Origin: Candidatus Thorarchaeota archaeon
GTDB taxonomy: Archaea; Asgardarchaeota; Thorarchaeia; Thorarchaeales; Thorarchaeaceae
Direction of reading: 5' to 3'
DNA length: 64,000 nt
Assembly (NCBI GenBank): GCA_004524445.1
Contig: SDNP01000013.1
Coordinates: 1 to 64,000, forward strand
Part shown: positions 24,142 to 33,642 of the stretch, piece by piece
Numbering within the stretch: position 1 is the stretch's first letter
Layout: each line of letters begins with the position of its first letter
Made by a program: the position numbers and the translations under genes
The notes under the pieces: generated by a model
The model's input: only the letters and a program-made list of their open reading frames with translations
Databases searched by the model: none
What the model was told of the DNA's origin: nothing

Positions 24142-24594
24142 ATGAGCGACGATAGCGTAATAGTCTATGATGCCAAGAATATGGTTGCCGGCCGCTTAGC
24201 ATCGAAAGTTGCAAAGGCAGCACTACTCGGAAGGAACGTGGTTGTTGTGAATGCGGAAAAGGCCATCATCACAGGAGATAGAGATACTGTGGTCCAGGCA
24301 TACAAAGAGAAATCCAATATCAGGACTTCATACAATCCACAAAGAGGTCCATTTCATAACAGACGGCCCGACAAGATGCTGCGCCGTATAATCCGCGGAA
24401 TGCTTCCCTATCCCAAACCTCGGGGAAAGAAAGCATTCAAACGCATTCAAGTATACATGGGCATACCCTATGAATATGAGGAAGAAGAAAAGGTAATTCT
24501 CGAAGGTTCTAAGTATAGAAGTCTGACAATGAAATACATCACCATTTCCGATCTTTGCCATGAATTAGGTTGGAGAAATCCGGAGGTAGCATAG
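24142..24594 (+). CDS. rpl13: Ribosomal protein L13 (uL13)
   Basis: 150 residues from ATG at 24142 with GGTGA upstream; a GTG at 24133 is less likely. Motifs NMVAGRLASKVAKAAL, RGPFHNRRPDKMLRR and GMLPYPKPRGKKAF are diagnostic. Co-operonic between L18e and S9, with one base to S9. Confidence 0.97.
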   Translation: MSDDSVIVYDAKNMVAGRLASKVAKAALLGRNVVVVNAEKAIITGDRDTVVQAYKEKSNIRTSYNPQRGPFHNRRPDKMLRRIIRGMLPYPKPRGKKAFKRIQVYMGIPYEYEEEEKVILEGSKYRSLTMKYITISDLCHELGWRNPEVA

Positions 24595-24595
24595 A

Positions 24596-24994
24596 ATGCG
24601 TGTAGTAGTATCAACAGGAAAGAGAAAAACATCGATTGCAAAGGCCACGGTAAAGGATGGTAGGGGGCAAGCTCGGATAAATGGGAAGCCTCTGGAGATA
24701 ATACAGCCCGAGGTTGCAAGAATGCGAATGATGGAGCCTCTTATGATGTTTGGAGATGCATGGAAGAATTACGATATCAAAGTCAGAGTAAGCGGTGGGG
24801 GATTCATGGGACAGGCTGATGCTGTACGAATGGCAATTGCCACAGGTCTAGTGAGGATGAGCCAAGACTTTGAGGCACGGTCAAAAATGCTTGAACACGA
24901 TAGAACCATGATTGTTGGTGACCCCAGACGAACCGAGTCAAAGAAGTTTGGAGGGCCATCAGCTCGGTCTAGATATCAGAAGTCTTACAGGTGA
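24596..24994 (+). CDS. rps9: Ribosomal protein S9 (uS9)
   Basis: 132 residues ending in the invariant basic tail [17 protein letters not shown], which reaches the P-site t[16 protein letters not shown] and [17 protein letters not shown] are typical. It is followed after 13 bases by rpoN. Confidence 0.97.
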   Translation: MRVVVSTGKRKTSIAKATVKDGRGQARINGKPLEIIQPEVARMRMMEPLMMFGDAWKNYDIKVRVSGGGFMGQADAVRMAIATGLVRMSQDFEARSKMLEHDRTMIVGDPRRTESKKFGGPSARSRYQKSYR

Positions 24995-25007
24995 GGAGAG
25001 AAGAAGG

Positions 25008-25235
25008 ATGATTATTCCAGTTCGGTGCTTTACTTGTGGCAAAGTTGTTGCTGACAAGTATGAGCAATTCAAACGTGAAGTGCGGCAGGGAGAAGACCCA
25101 GCAGATGTACTTGATAAGCTAGGACTAGAGCGTTATTGCTGTCGTCGGATGCTTTTGTCCCATATTGACATTATTGACAGTTTCATAGCTTTTTCTACAA
25201 CTGAAGCTCGTGCGGAGGTAAAAGATTTTGATTAG
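25008..25235 (+). CDS. rpoN: RNA polymerase subunit N
   Basis: 75 residues starting [14 protein letters not shown], with the zinc site CFTCG and YCCRRM. It is the homologue of eukaryotic Rpb10. The start has GAAGG upstream. Its last codons overlap the S2 start by 8 bases. Confidence 0.97.
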   Translation: MIIPVRCFTCGKVVADKYEQFKREVRQGEDPADVLDKLGLERYCCRRMLLSHIDIIDSFIAFSTTEARAEVKDFD

Positions 25236-25866
25236 TGAGAGTGATTTGGGAGAGGTTGACCTTCTGACCCCGATGGACAAATATCTAGCAGCTGGTTGTC
25301 ATATCGGCACACAGGTTAAAACTCAGGACATGGAACCATTTGTGTACAGACAGCGCCCAATAGGTCTATACGTTTTGGATGTGAGAGAAACCGATGAGAG
25401 AATCCGTACAGCTGCCAAATTCATCTCTCGATTTGACCCAGACAAGGTTGTCGTTGTTTCTGGACGTGTCTACGGGAAACGACCAGTTGAAAGCTTTGCT
25501 AAATTCATTGGTGCTCATGCTTTCACCGACCGATTTGTTCCTGGGACATTAACCAATCCAAATATTGCAGGTCCACGAATTTACATTGAGCCTGAACTTG
25601 TTATCTTAACAGACCCTCGGACCGATGAACAAGCTCTATCAGAAGCTGCCAAAATTGGCATACCCGTGATAGCCCTTTGTGACACGGACAATAACACGAC
25701 TAATGTTGACCTTGTAATCCCTTCAAATAATCGTGGTCGCAAGGCACTTGCTCTGGTGTATTTCCTATTGGCAAGAGAGGTTCTAAGGGAACGGGGTGAT
25801 ATCCCTGTGGATGCAGAAGTCGCATTCAGTACAGAGGACTTTGAACCCCAACTACAGAGGATATAG
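25228..25866 (+). CDS. rps2: Ribosomal protein S2 (uS2)
   Basis: 212 residues beginning at a TTG that overlaps rpoN; GGAGGT sits 9 bases upstream and decides this start. [31 protein letters not shown] and [19 protein letters not shown] identify S2. Last gene of the operon, converging on the mevalonate operon with a 7-base gap. RpoK, often in this archaeal cluster, is absent. Confidence 0.97.
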   Translation: MISESDLGEVDLLTPMDKYLAAGCHIGTQVKTQDMEPFVYRQRPIGLYVLDVRETDERIRTAAKFISRFDPDKVVVVSGRVYGKRPVESFAKFIGAHAFTDRFVPGTLTNPNIAGPRIYIEPELVILTDPRTDEQALSEAAKIGIPVIALCDTDNNTTNVDLVIPSNNRGRKALALVYFLLAREVLRERGDIPVDAEVAFSTEDFEPQLQRI

Positions 25867-25873
25867 TTTCACT

Positions 25874-26260
25874 CTAGCTAACAATGGAGATGACGCCCTC
25901 TGCGGCGTCAACTTCTACTTTCTGCCCCGTCTTTAATTTCTTGATATCTACTTTATCAACAGCAGGAATTTCTGATATTATACAGCCCACAGCCACAACG
26001 GGATCCGTTGACTCATTTATGATTGCTAATGGCGCCTTTCCAGCTTTACTAAGCGCGTAGAGTACATAAGAGCCTACAGTCGACCCTTTGCCCGTTGGGA
26101 AAGCCAGCACCTTTCCCGATACGGACTTGCCTTCCAGCTCATGCCCCTTCTCAACAATCACACCCGTTTCAGGATCACATCCCCCATAGAAGGAGATATC
26201 CTCCGAGGTCATCAGTACTTCTCCCCTGGCTTTCCCTTTGAATATCGTTCTCCCCTTCAT
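25874..26260 (-). CDS. Phosphomevalonate dehydratase small subunit (aconitase X)
   Basis: 128 residues; the ATG at 26260 overlaps the stop of the large-subunit gene (ATGA). SFYGGCDPETG and LAFPTGKGSTVGSYVLY mark the AcnX swivel (DUF126) domain. With the large subunit it dehydrates mevalonate 5-phosphate to trans-anhydromevalonate 5-phosphate in the archaeal mevalonate pathway. Neighbour genes encode the enzymes before and after it, which supports this assignment over other AcnX roles such as hydroxyproline metabolism. Confidence 0.93.
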   Translation of the reverse strand: MKGRTIFKGKARGEVLMTSEDISFYGGCDPETGVIVEKGHELEGKSVSGKVLAFPTGKGSTVGSYVLYALSKAGKAPLAIINESTDPVVAVGCIISEIPAVDKVDIKKLKTGQKVEVDAAEGVISIVS

Positions 26261-27444
26261 TTGATTGCCTCCTCTAAACATTCTTCAACAGTCCGTATCT
26301 TGGTGCGAAAATCATTCTTACCTCGTGCATAGAAACAAGCTTTTGCAGAGTCTGTCATTAGGCCTGTGAAACGTCCCTTCAATGGCGCTACTGCACAACA
26401 CGCATCACTGACGAGATATGCGCCCGCATTCTCTATAATATCATAGTACCCCATCTTTCTTGCGAGGTCTTTAGTTGGACGCGCAGTGGTAATCCAAACT
26501 GTCTTGCCAGCGGCTATTTTCTTCCCCTTCAGTATTTCTGCTACGCGGGCAATTTCCTTTATGCTAGCATGCGGGCAACCAATGCTGATAAAATCGATAT
26601 CCGCATCCTCATCGTCAAGCTTAACTCTTGCCGACTCTAATTCGTCTTTTGTTACAATCTCAGTTTCTTCAGGAATAGTCGTTCTATTTGGCGTGATGCC
26701 CTCCATATGATAGATTGCCACCCCTCCGAATGTGGCAACAGATGCACCGAATGATTTCAATTCCTCAGTTGATGCATGTTCTATTCCTGTGATATACGGT
26801 ATCTTGTTCCCCGTTCGCTCACCGATAACCTGACCTAATAACCCAAAATCATCTGTTTCCTCAATGTTCGCTTCAATTTCATATGTAATCTGTGCGTTTC
26901 GATTCTTCTCCAAATGAAGACCATATTCAGCGGTTCTCCCAGTAAGGGCTGCTGCAAGTGCGCTTGGTCCGCCTTCTCTATTGGTCCGTGCTCCTATCAC
27001 CGAATTTGCAAAACACACTGCTGATGATTCAGCCCATGCAATATGTTCGCCATAATGGGGAAGATTACCAATTAGATACGGGGTACAAGTACAGGTGGTC
27101 ACAACTCCCATTTTGGAAAATGCATCAACCACCCGCTGTTGATTCTCAGCAAAATCTTCGCTTATGCCATGTTTTTTCCACTCTTCAAGATCCATACCTG
27201 CAGGATTAAGGGTTGTGAGTACTTGAGTCGTTCCATCCTCTGCCATTTCATCTAGGTACTCAAGTCCAGCCTCTCCGAGATTATGGTATGAAACCCCAGC
27301 AATCTGCACGCTTGAAATTGGTATCAAACGCTCAGCACCATAGATGGTACCCAGAGTTGTGATAATTTCCATGGCCTTTTTGGTAGCTATTCCATAATCT
27401 CCGTTCAGCATAGCTTTCTCTTCTGTGTTAAGCTCAAGTCCCAT
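26257..27444 (-). CDS. Phosphomevalonate dehydratase large subunit (aconitase X)
   Basis: 395 residues, normal for AcnX. Cys-containing motifs likely to hold the iron-sulfur cluster are CTCTPY, IGCPHASIKEI and SDACCAVAP; the region FANSVIGARTNREGGPSALA is strongly conserved in the family. It lies 6 bases downstream of the UbiD-type decarboxylase and overlaps the small subunit by 4 bases. Operon context places it in isoprenoid synthesis. Confidence 0.93.
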   Translation of the reverse strand: MGLELNTEEKAMLNGDYGIATKKAMEIITTLGTIYGAERLIPISSVQIAGVSYHNLGEAGLEYLDEMAEDGTTQVLTTLNPAGMDLEEWKKHGISEDFAENQQRVVDAFSKMGVVTTCTCTPYLIGNLPHYGEHIAWAESSAVCFANSVIGARTNREGGPSALAAALTGRTAEYGLHLEKNRNAQITYEIEANIEETDDFGLLGQVIGERTGNKIPYITGIEHASTEELKSFGASVATFGGVAIYHMEGITPNRTTIPEETEIVTKDELESARVKLDDEDADIDFISIGCPHASIKEIARVAEILKGKKIAAGKTVWITTARPTKDLARKMGYYDIIENAGAYLVSDACCAVAPLKGRFTGLMTDSAKACFYARGKNDFRTKIRTVEECLEEAIK

Positions 27445-27450
27445 TCACAG

Positions 27451-28755
27451 TCACCCCACATATTTGTCCAATTCTACTTCTGGAAATTCCGCCTTTTCAA
27501 AGCTCTTTCCTTTAGACTCCAGAACTTTTGTACAATCAAATCCAACTTTTGTCGTCATTTTCGTCCCGGGTTCAGCACTGGGATCGAGGGAACTTCCAGG
27601 TTCCTTGTCCTTGATGAGAAGGTCCACATCTGCCTGAAATCGTGTAGCCATAGCCCATTCACGCTCTTGTTCATTATAGATGTCAATGTCATCATCATAA
27701 ACCCAGACGTGTTTTGCACTTGTGTGTCCTTCAAAAGCAGCCTCCATGGCTTTAATGCCGTCATCTTCGTTCTTTTTATTGACCTTCACTGCAATGTGAA
27801 GCCAACTTGCACCGCCTGGTGTTATATTCACGTCAATCACTTCTACGCCGCGGTCCTTTACTTTCTTGTAAACCGTCGGCTCCCTAGGCATTCCCATCAG
27901 AATCTTGTGTTCTGCTCTTCCCGGTAGTAATGCTTGCCAAATCGCGTTTTTCCTGTGGGTTATTTTCTTTACATGAAATACTGGTTCCTGCCTCACAACA
28001 TCGACTGTTTCAGTGAGATCAATAAATGGACCTTCGTCATGTTTCTCTTCCAAATAGACAGTCCCTTCCAACACAAATTCTGCATCAGCAGGAATAAGCA
28101 AACTCGAGGTTTCTGCTTTTGTCACTCGAATCTTCCTAAGCGCATTGGCTATCTCTAATTCATTTACCCCGGTTTCTACTGACGTAGCAGCAGCAATAAG
28201 AATCTCTGGAGTATTCCCTATGCACATTGCTATGTCTACCTGTCCTCTTTTCTCGAGGAATTTCGAGAAGTCCCGCCCCCTAACGACTCTAATCACCATC
28301 TTGTCTTTATCAAACTGCATTCCGCGATGGAAATCTAAGTTCTGGCCATATTCTGGGTCCGACGAAACAACCACACCTGAAGATACGTACGGTCCCCCAT
28401 CAGCCTTGTTGTGGAGAAGAATGGGAATCATATCCAAGTCCACCTCTTTCTCCACAACTTCTTGACAAGGTGCATTATTCACTATCTCTGGTGAAGAACG
28501 ATTATCGATTGCCGCACTTAATGTAGGAATAATGTCTTCTTTCTCAATACCGAAGTATGATGCAACTTGACCTTTTGTGCAAAATAGATTTCCTGCCACC
28601 CTGTAGTCCGAATCGGTCAAATTCTCAAAAATCGCCGGTTTGGGCTCAAGAGCCTTCAATACTCCAGCAATCTCATATTTCTTCGATACCGGTTTTCCAA
28701 TTACGGTTAACTTCCCTTCTTTTTCTAGTTCCTTCATGTAGTTCTCCAAAATCAA
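27451..28755 (-). CDS. UbiD-family anhydromevalonate phosphate decarboxylase
   Basis: 434 residues. UbiD pieces: FHRGMQFDKDKMVIRVV, EGPFIDLTETVDVVRQEPV, TPGGASWLHIAVKV, followed by the C-terminal VDVNI-like strand and a long helix. UbiD enzymes use prenylated FMN. In this operon the substrate should be trans-anhydromevalonate 5-phosphate, giving isopentenyl phosphate. It starts 16 bases after mevalonate kinase. The prenyl-FMN maker (UbiX) and isopentenyl phosphate kinase are not in the window. Confidence 0.92.
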   Translation of the reverse strand: MILENYMKELEKEGKLTVIGKPVSKKYEIAGVLKALEPKPAIFENLTDSDYRVAGNLFCTKGQVASYFGIEKEDIIPTLSAAIDNRSSPEIVNNAPCQEVVEKEVDLDMIPILLHNKADGGPYVSSGVVVSSDPEYGQNLDFHRGMQFDKDKMVIRVVRGRDFSKFLEKRGQVDIAMCIGNTPEILIAAATSVETGVNELEIANALRKIRVTKAETSSLLIPADAEFVLEGTVYLEEKHDEGPFIDLTETVDVVRQEPVFHVKKITHRKNAIWQALLPGRAEHKILMGMPREPTVYKKVKDRGVEVIDVNITPGGASWLHIAVKVNKKNEDDGIKAMEAAFEGHTSAKHVWVYDDDIDIYNEQEREWAMATRFQADVDLLIKDKEPGSSLDPSAEPGTKMTTKVGFDCTKVLESKGKSFEKAEFPEVELDKYVG

Positions 28756-28771
28756 TAATCATGCCTCCTCT

Positions 28772-29710
28772 CTATCCGAAAGTAGTTCGCAATACTGTCG
28801 CAGCTCCACGTCCTTCAAGTGCAGCCGCGATTTTGTCACCAGCAGGCTTGTCTGGTGGAAGTGAAATCATATTTCCGCCTCTGCCTGTACCCGTTAGTTT
28901 TGCACCCAAGGCCCCATTGGATAAAGCAATGTCAACAAAATTGTCGAGCTCTTTACATGAAACTGTTAGTTCCTGTAGTAGTTCGTGATTTCTACTCATT
29001 AGTTCGCCAACTCTCTTGAGGTCGTGCTGCTTTAGAGCCTCCAAACCATCTTGAACGAGTGATTTGTACTCATCAGCGATATTATCAAACCACTCAGGAT
29101 TCTCTTCTCTCTTTCGACGCACATCTCCGACCACTTCTGTCGTACTTGCAGTGCGACCGGTGGATGCGATAACAAGGCTCACAGGGTCATCTAACTCAAT
29201 TCTTTTGAAAGTTGGTGACCCGCCATCAAGATTTCTCTCATACCATACAAGTCCGCCATACGTGGATGCAGTGTTGTCAATTCCCGAGGGAGTTCCATGA
29301 TACCCTTTCTCCCCCTCATAAGCTGCTTCGTTTATTTTTTCATCATCTAAACCAAGGTCAAATTCATCATTCAGGGCGCGTGCAATGGCTACACAGCTTG
29401 CGGCGCTTGCGCCAATGCCCGACGCACAAATCAAATTTCCTCCAAGCTCGATGTGTATGCCTTGTTCCGAAATATCTAGTCCAACATGGTCAATGATGTT
29501 GTTTATCGAAATTTTCTGTTCATCAAGCTTCTTTTCCTTGTATCCTGGAGTAGCTGGTCTATCATCATCCAGACTCCATCCAGGCTTATCTTTTCTCGTG
29601 ACTTTCGCCACTGTTTCTGAATCTATACCTGCAGCTAATGCGGGCAAACCATATACAACAAAATGTTCACCAAAAAGGATGCTTTTTCCACGGCCTTTGC
29701 CAATTCCCAT
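28772..29710 (-). CDS. mvk: Mevalonate kinase
   Basis: 312 residues, GHMP kinase fold. GEHFVVYGLPALAAGID is the first motif, the ATP loop CASGIGASAASCVAIARAL the second, and KLTGTGRGGNMISL the third. It phosphorylates mevalonate to mevalonate 5-phosphate. First gene of the operon MVK-decarboxylase-AcnX large-AcnX small, which encodes three consecutive steps of the archaeal pathway. Confidence 0.96.
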   Translation of the reverse strand: MGIGKGRGKSILFGEHFVVYGLPALAAGIDSETVAKVTRKDKPGWSLDDDRPATPGYKEKKLDEQKISINNIIDHVGLDISEQGIHIELGGNLICASGIGASAASCVAIARALNDEFDLGLDDEKINEAAYEGEKGYHGTPSGIDNTASTYGGLVWYERNLDGGSPTFKRIELDDPVSLVIASTGRTASTTEVVGDVRRKREENPEWFDNIADEYKSLVQDGLEALKQHDLKRVGELMSRNHELLQELTVSCKELDNFVDIALSNGALGAKLTGTGRGGNMISLPPDKPAGDKIAAALEGRGAATVLRTTFG

Positions 29711-29864
29711 GTTATCACACTCGATATATTGAGTCTGTCACTTGCCCGTAAATAATCGCCTCTTTTGAATTCTTCCTTCGACAAATCGCTAAATGTCTTT
29801 AAGGGGGCAGTGACTCATCTCTTGAGGAAAAAATATCTCATGCTATGGAGCAGGAACGTCAGAT

Positions 29865-30839
29865 ATGTCAGTTAAATTGGTGGACTTATTTTGTGGTGCA
29901 GGCGGTTTCTCAACAGGATTCGCTCAGCTGAAGCCGTCTCTGCATGTTGGCATTGATTATGACCAAATCGCCTTGGAAACCTTTTCTCGGAATCATCCTG
30001 ATGGAATAACATATCACACTGATATCAGTACGCTCCACGCCAATCATATCATCTCAATGCTTGATGGCCATCCTGACATTGTTTTGGCTTCTCCTCCATG
30101 TGAGGAGTTCAGTTTGGCGAATCCAAAGAGTGCAGAGTCTGCTATAAATCGTATCTACGGTGATGGTAGTGCACGGCTTATACTTGATGCAATTCGTCTG
30201 ATTGGCGATCTCAACCCCTCCGTTTTCATTATAGAAAATGTCGCGGCTGTTCTGAAAGGCGATGGAGCGAGTGTAATCAGGTCAGAATTAGAACGAATTG
30301 GGATGGACAGAATCCACTTCAATTTGATTAGGTGCCATCATCACGGGAACCCATCTAAACGGTTGCGGGTCTTCATCAGTAATAGAAAAATCCGGCTATC
30401 CAAAACAATTCCCTCCAGAGTTATAGATGTAATCGGTGATCTCCCTCCACTTGATGTGACTACCATTCTCTCACCACATAGGCATATGCCTAACCACGAC
30501 TATGTTCCTGTGAGCAAAGACAAACTAAAACGGATTCGACGGACACGTTGGGGCTTTGGAGCAAGACATGTACGTGTATCAAGGAGGCGCACCCTGAAGG
30601 ATTGGGTTCGTCTTCATCCCAAGCAGGTGTCCACATCAATAATTGGAAAGTCTAGATACATCCACCCCTATGAAAATCGACTACTAACAGTGAGAGAGCA
30701 TGCTCGATTGATGTCCTATCCCGATGAATATATTTTCAAAGGACATACCGATAGTCAGTTCGACCAAGTTGGAGAAAGTGTTCCCCCAGTAGTTTCACAG
30801 AAGATTGCAGAGGAGGTAATGAGACAAATTGACAAATAA
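29865..30839 (+). CDS. Cytosine-5 DNA methyltransferase, no restriction partner seen
   Basis: 324 residues. SAM motif I VDLFCGAGGFSTGF, catalytic loop ASPPCEEFS with Cys about 79, motif VI FIIENVAAVL, and final motif QVGESVPPVVSQKIA. In the catalytic loop the usual Gln of PPCQ is Glu. The target recognition region (about 190-265) is short. No endonuclease flanks it, so it is an orphan methyltransferase. It shares 11 bases with the following SPOUT-like gene, suggesting co-translation. An RNA target cannot be excluded. Confidence 0.88.
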   Translation: MSVKLVDLFCGAGGFSTGFAQLKPSLHVGIDYDQIALETFSRNHPDGITYHTDISTLHANHIISMLDGHPDIVLASPPCEEFSLANPKSAESAINRIYGDGSARLILDAIRLIGDLNPSVFIIENVAAVLKGDGASVIRSELERIGMDRIHFNLIRCHHHGNPSKRLRVFISNRKIRLSKTIPSRVIDVIGDLPPLDVTTILSPHRHMPNHDYVPVSKDKLKRIRRTRWGFGARHVRVSRRRTLKDWVRLHPKQVSTSIIGKSRYIHPYENRLLTVREHARLMSYPDEYIFKGHTDSQFDQVGESVPPVVSQKIAEEVMRQIDK

Positions 30840-31296
30840 TTATGATAACGTGTTTGTAGTATTGCATAACGTGCATGCGGTATCGAAGGTAATAGAGACC
30901 GCCCAAGTTGTCTATGGACTTGGATTCAAAAATTTTGTAGTATCTCGTGCTGCCGGTTCCGCGGCTCAGACAGGCGTCCCTGACGCAAATCGTTTAGCCC
31001 TGAAAATGAAACGTAACTTTATGGTTCTCCCTGACTTAGTTGATGTAAAGGAACTACTAGATATTGAACAGCCTGTTATCATTCCATCCCCTGTACTTAC
31101 CAAGGAGCGGCTCGACCTAGATACCGTTAGTAAAGACATCAAATCAGGGGAACGCATTGTTATTGTGGTATCAGGAAGCAATAGTTCGTTCTCCAGAAAG
31201 GAAATGGATATGGGTATCTGTCGTAGTTTACATGCTGATGTTGATATTGGGCCTGCGGGAACAATTGCAGTAATTCTGTATCACAGCTTAATCTGA
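30829..31296 (+). CDS. SPOUT-like RNA methylase (COG4080 type)
   Basis: 155 residues from TTG. VFVVLHNVHAVSKVIETAQ and FVVSRAAGSAAQTGVPDANR are the N-terminal half of this small archaeal family; the C-terminal IVIVVSGSNSSFSR and DIGPAGTIAVILYHSL form the SAM-binding knot of SPOUT proteins. The RNA target is unknown. Family assignment is from memory of the motif pattern. It follows the cytosine methyltransferase with overlapping reading frames. Confidence 0.7.
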   Translation: MTNNYDNVFVVLHNVHAVSKVIETAQVVYGLGFKNFVVSRAAGSAAQTGVPDANRLALKMKRNFMVLPDLVDVKELLDIEQPVIIPSPVLTKERLDLDTVSKDIKSGERIVIVVSGSNSSFSRKEMDMGICRSLHADVDIGPAGTIAVILYHSLI

Positions 31297-31301
31297 AGGT
31301 G

Positions 31302-32585
31302 TCAGAGAATATCTGGTATGAGTGCTCTTGACCCTCTTAATTTTGCCAACAGCAAAGCCTTGAGTGCTTTCCTCTTGGAAGGCACCATGTCCAATGGACT
31401 CACTCCCATTAGTTTGCATAATGCGGTGGTGGTGGCTGCAAGTCGATTACATGTGGGGCTAACAAATACATTCTCCCTTCCCAATTTGTTCTCAAGAAAC
31501 TGTTGTGTTTCTTTGATTGCACAATCGCCAGCAATCAATACTTGCTCATCAATGGACTCGAGCTCCTTCTTGTCAAATCCCTTGCCCATGACAATCGAGA
31601 AACCGCCCTTCCCATCATAGTCATAGTAGAGCAACTGGAGCAGCATTCTGACATTAAGGTCACATCCCTCTGCACATAGCTTCTCTCTGCCCCGAATAAT
31701 TCTCACATCCTCGGGCATCTGGTCCAGGATATCACAGGGATATTTCTTGTTGAAACGTTCAAGATTACCAATGACTTCGATCTCATCGAGTTTTCCTTCG
31801 CCCAAGCCATCTTCATAAACAAGTTTCAGATGTTTGACTTCCTCCAGATCATAACCCAGTATTCTGGATGCAACCACATCCGTTGCCAAGGTATCACGTC
31901 CGGCCACCAAGATACCAAGTTCCTCGATTGATTCACTCACAAACGTCTGCAAGGGATAATGACCATTAAACACAACATGTGTACCGTCAATCAGAGTATA
32001 ATCCGGCTGTACAAGTCTATAGAAATCAGCAAGTCTCCTGTGGAGATTATAGTTATGATGATATCCGCGATCCTTGTGACGTGGAAAGCCCATTTGGTTC
32101 TTCACACCAAGTGTCACGGTCGTCATTGAATGGGTCTTGAGTTTTGGTACTGATATGTAGGTATGATCCTCAGATTCCTCAATCAGTTTTTCAACAACAA
32201 CCGTGGGAAACTCAATAGGGTCTTCAAAATTATCCAGTGTTACTTCTTTTGTATCCATCTCATCCAAATAGAGTGGGTTTGCCCCTGTCCTGTTACAGAC
32301 ATCCTTGTAGCCTGTGAACTCATACACAATTCTGGTCATATTAGCTTGTGTCGAGTTTTCCATGAGGTAGATCTCTTCTGCCCCCTCCTCCTTCAGATGA
32401 TTGATTAGAAACTCGAGAACTCTGGGATCCGTAAATGCATAGGGCTGAAAATCTATGCCATTGGGCTTGATATATACCTCACCAGAGGATTTAATCAATC
32501 TGCGTGCTTCGATGGTGTCTTTGAATGCCTTAGCTATGGCTGCTTGAAGACTCTCTCCGATGTCTACTATTGTCACACGCGTCAT
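31302..32585 (-). CDS. DUF362-domain protein
   Basis: 427 residues. IKPNGIDFQPYAFTDPRVLEFL, SVPKLKTHSMTTVTLGVKN and DYTLIDGTHVVFNGHYP carry the DUF362 core, in which Lys/Thr-His residues and Asp may bind metal or a cofactor. The C-terminal 120 residues have four Cys (LCAEGCD, GDCAIKE, SPTCNRLA), possibly a metal site, but no ferredoxin motif. Function unknown; related proteins occur with iron-sulfur partners. Confidence 0.8.
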   Translation of the reverse strand: MTRVTIVDIGESLQAAIAKAFKDTIEARRLIKSSGEVYIKPNGIDFQPYAFTDPRVLEFLINHLKEEGAEEIYLMENSTQANMTRIVYEFTGYKDVCNRTGANPLYLDEMDTKEVTLDNFEDPIEFPTVVVEKLIEESEDHTYISVPKLKTHSMTTVTLGVKNQMGFPRHKDRGYHHNYNLHRRLADFYRLVQPDYTLIDGTHVVFNGHYPLQTFVSESIEELGILVAGRDTLATDVVASRILGYDLEEVKHLKLVYEDGLGEGKLDEIEVIGNLERFNKKYPCDILDQMPEDVRIIRGREKLCAEGCDLNVRMLLQLLYYDYDGKGGFSIVMGKGFDKKELESIDEQVLIAGDCAIKETQQFLENKLGRENVFVSPTCNRLAATTTALCKLMGVSPLDMVPSKRKALKALLLAKLRGSRALIPDIL

Positions 32586-32625
32586 GTATATTCAGTTTCT
32601 AAATGGTATCACGAGATGAAAAAGA

Positions 32626-32702
32626 TGGTGGGCCGGAGGCGATTTGAACGCCCGATCCCTTGGATCCGAACCAAGAATCATACCAAGCTAGACCACCGAC
32701 CC
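32626..32702 (-). tRNA. tRNA-Pro(CGG)
   Basis: Acceptor GGGTCGG / CCGGCCC with A73 and encoded CCA, D-loop TAGCTTGGTA, anticodon stem CTTGG / CCAAG with loop TTCGGAT (anticodon CGG), T-arm GGGCG-TTCAAAT-CGCCT. Intron-free, 77 bases. A TATA-like TTAAATC lies about 20 bases upstream. Confidence 0.96.
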
Positions 32703-32745
32703 TTTGTTGAACCCAATCGATTTAACTAAGGATTTAATGATTTCG

Positions 32746-33579
32746 TTAAAGAAATGCCTCCGATAATCGGGTCTGAAGGTGCTCAACCGAACCAAGATTG
32801 ATACCATTGTTGCTATACGCAGTGGCAGACAGCAGATTACTACAGTTATTCTCGAAGATGGGTCCAAGGAACCGAGCATCAGGGCGATTAATCTGAATTC
32901 CTATGACAAGTTCGTTGAAACTAGGTAGCGTTACCATTGTTTGAAATCCCTTTTTATCGGACTTGGGCAGACCCGCGTTTCTTCTAACGCATTCCCTATC
33001 CAACTTTGACTTCACAAATACAGGAATTGACTTTGCAGATCGAAGTTTATCTCTTCTTCCAAGGTTAGGGGTGGAAACCACCTTGATTCGTTTGATTGAT
33101 GGATGATTATGACCCACAAGCATAAGCTTGCAGTTGAGAAGATCTGATGCAGGCCAAGCATGTCCATGAAGTAGAGCAATCTGCTCTTCTGATGTTTCAT
33201 GAATAACACCTCGTATACTTGACGATTCCACGCCCCGCGGCAGCAAGTTCTTCAAATCACCGTCGTGGTTTCCAGGAACTATGGTAAGACTGGCTAGTTG
33301 TGCCAATCTAGCGATGAACTGCGGAATGATACTCCAGTTGTAGTGCTTGTCTGGTGAAATCGTATGCTTAATATCACCAAGGAGATACAAGTCAGTCACA
33401 TCATAGGCATAGACTAGCTTTTCTATCCGCTCAATCATCGCCGCATTTTGTGGAGGAAAGCTGACATTGGTCTTTTCCGACAGCGCAACCTCGTAGCCGA
33501 GATGAATATCAGCAATGACTAAAGCCGTAGCTTCTTCTGAGCTAATTAACATGGCTCGGTCATCAAACAAGATATTCAT
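32746..33579 (-). CDS. Metallophosphoesterase, SbcD/Mre11-related archaeal family
   Basis: 277 residues from the ATG at 33579 with GAGG upstream. Metal-binding motifs ADIHLGYE, LLGDIKH, VPGNHDGD, LLHGHAW and VGHNHPS are in the right order. Members of this archaeal group are smaller than Mre11 and act on nucleic acids or nucleotides; the reaction is not established. It is divergent, by about 60 bases, from a SWIM-domain gene. Confidence 0.88.
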   Translation of the reverse strand: MNILFDDRAMLISSEEATALVIADIHLGYEVALSEKTNVSFPPQNAAMIERIEKLVYAYDVTDLYLLGDIKHTISPDKHYNWSIIPQFIARLAQLASLTIVPGNHDGDLKNLLPRGVESSSIRGVIHETSEEQIALLHGHAWPASDLLNCKLMLVGHNHPSIKRIKVVSTPNLGRRDKLRSAKSIPVFVKSKLDRECVRRNAGLPKSDKKGFQTMVTLPSFNELVIGIQINRPDARFLGPIFENNCSNLLSATAYSNNGINLGSVEHLQTRLSEAFL

Positions 33580-33642
33580 TATACCCAATTTCCTCTTTTC
33601 CAGATAGTTTTAAACCGCTTCTTTGTCAGTTTGTGTATATCA

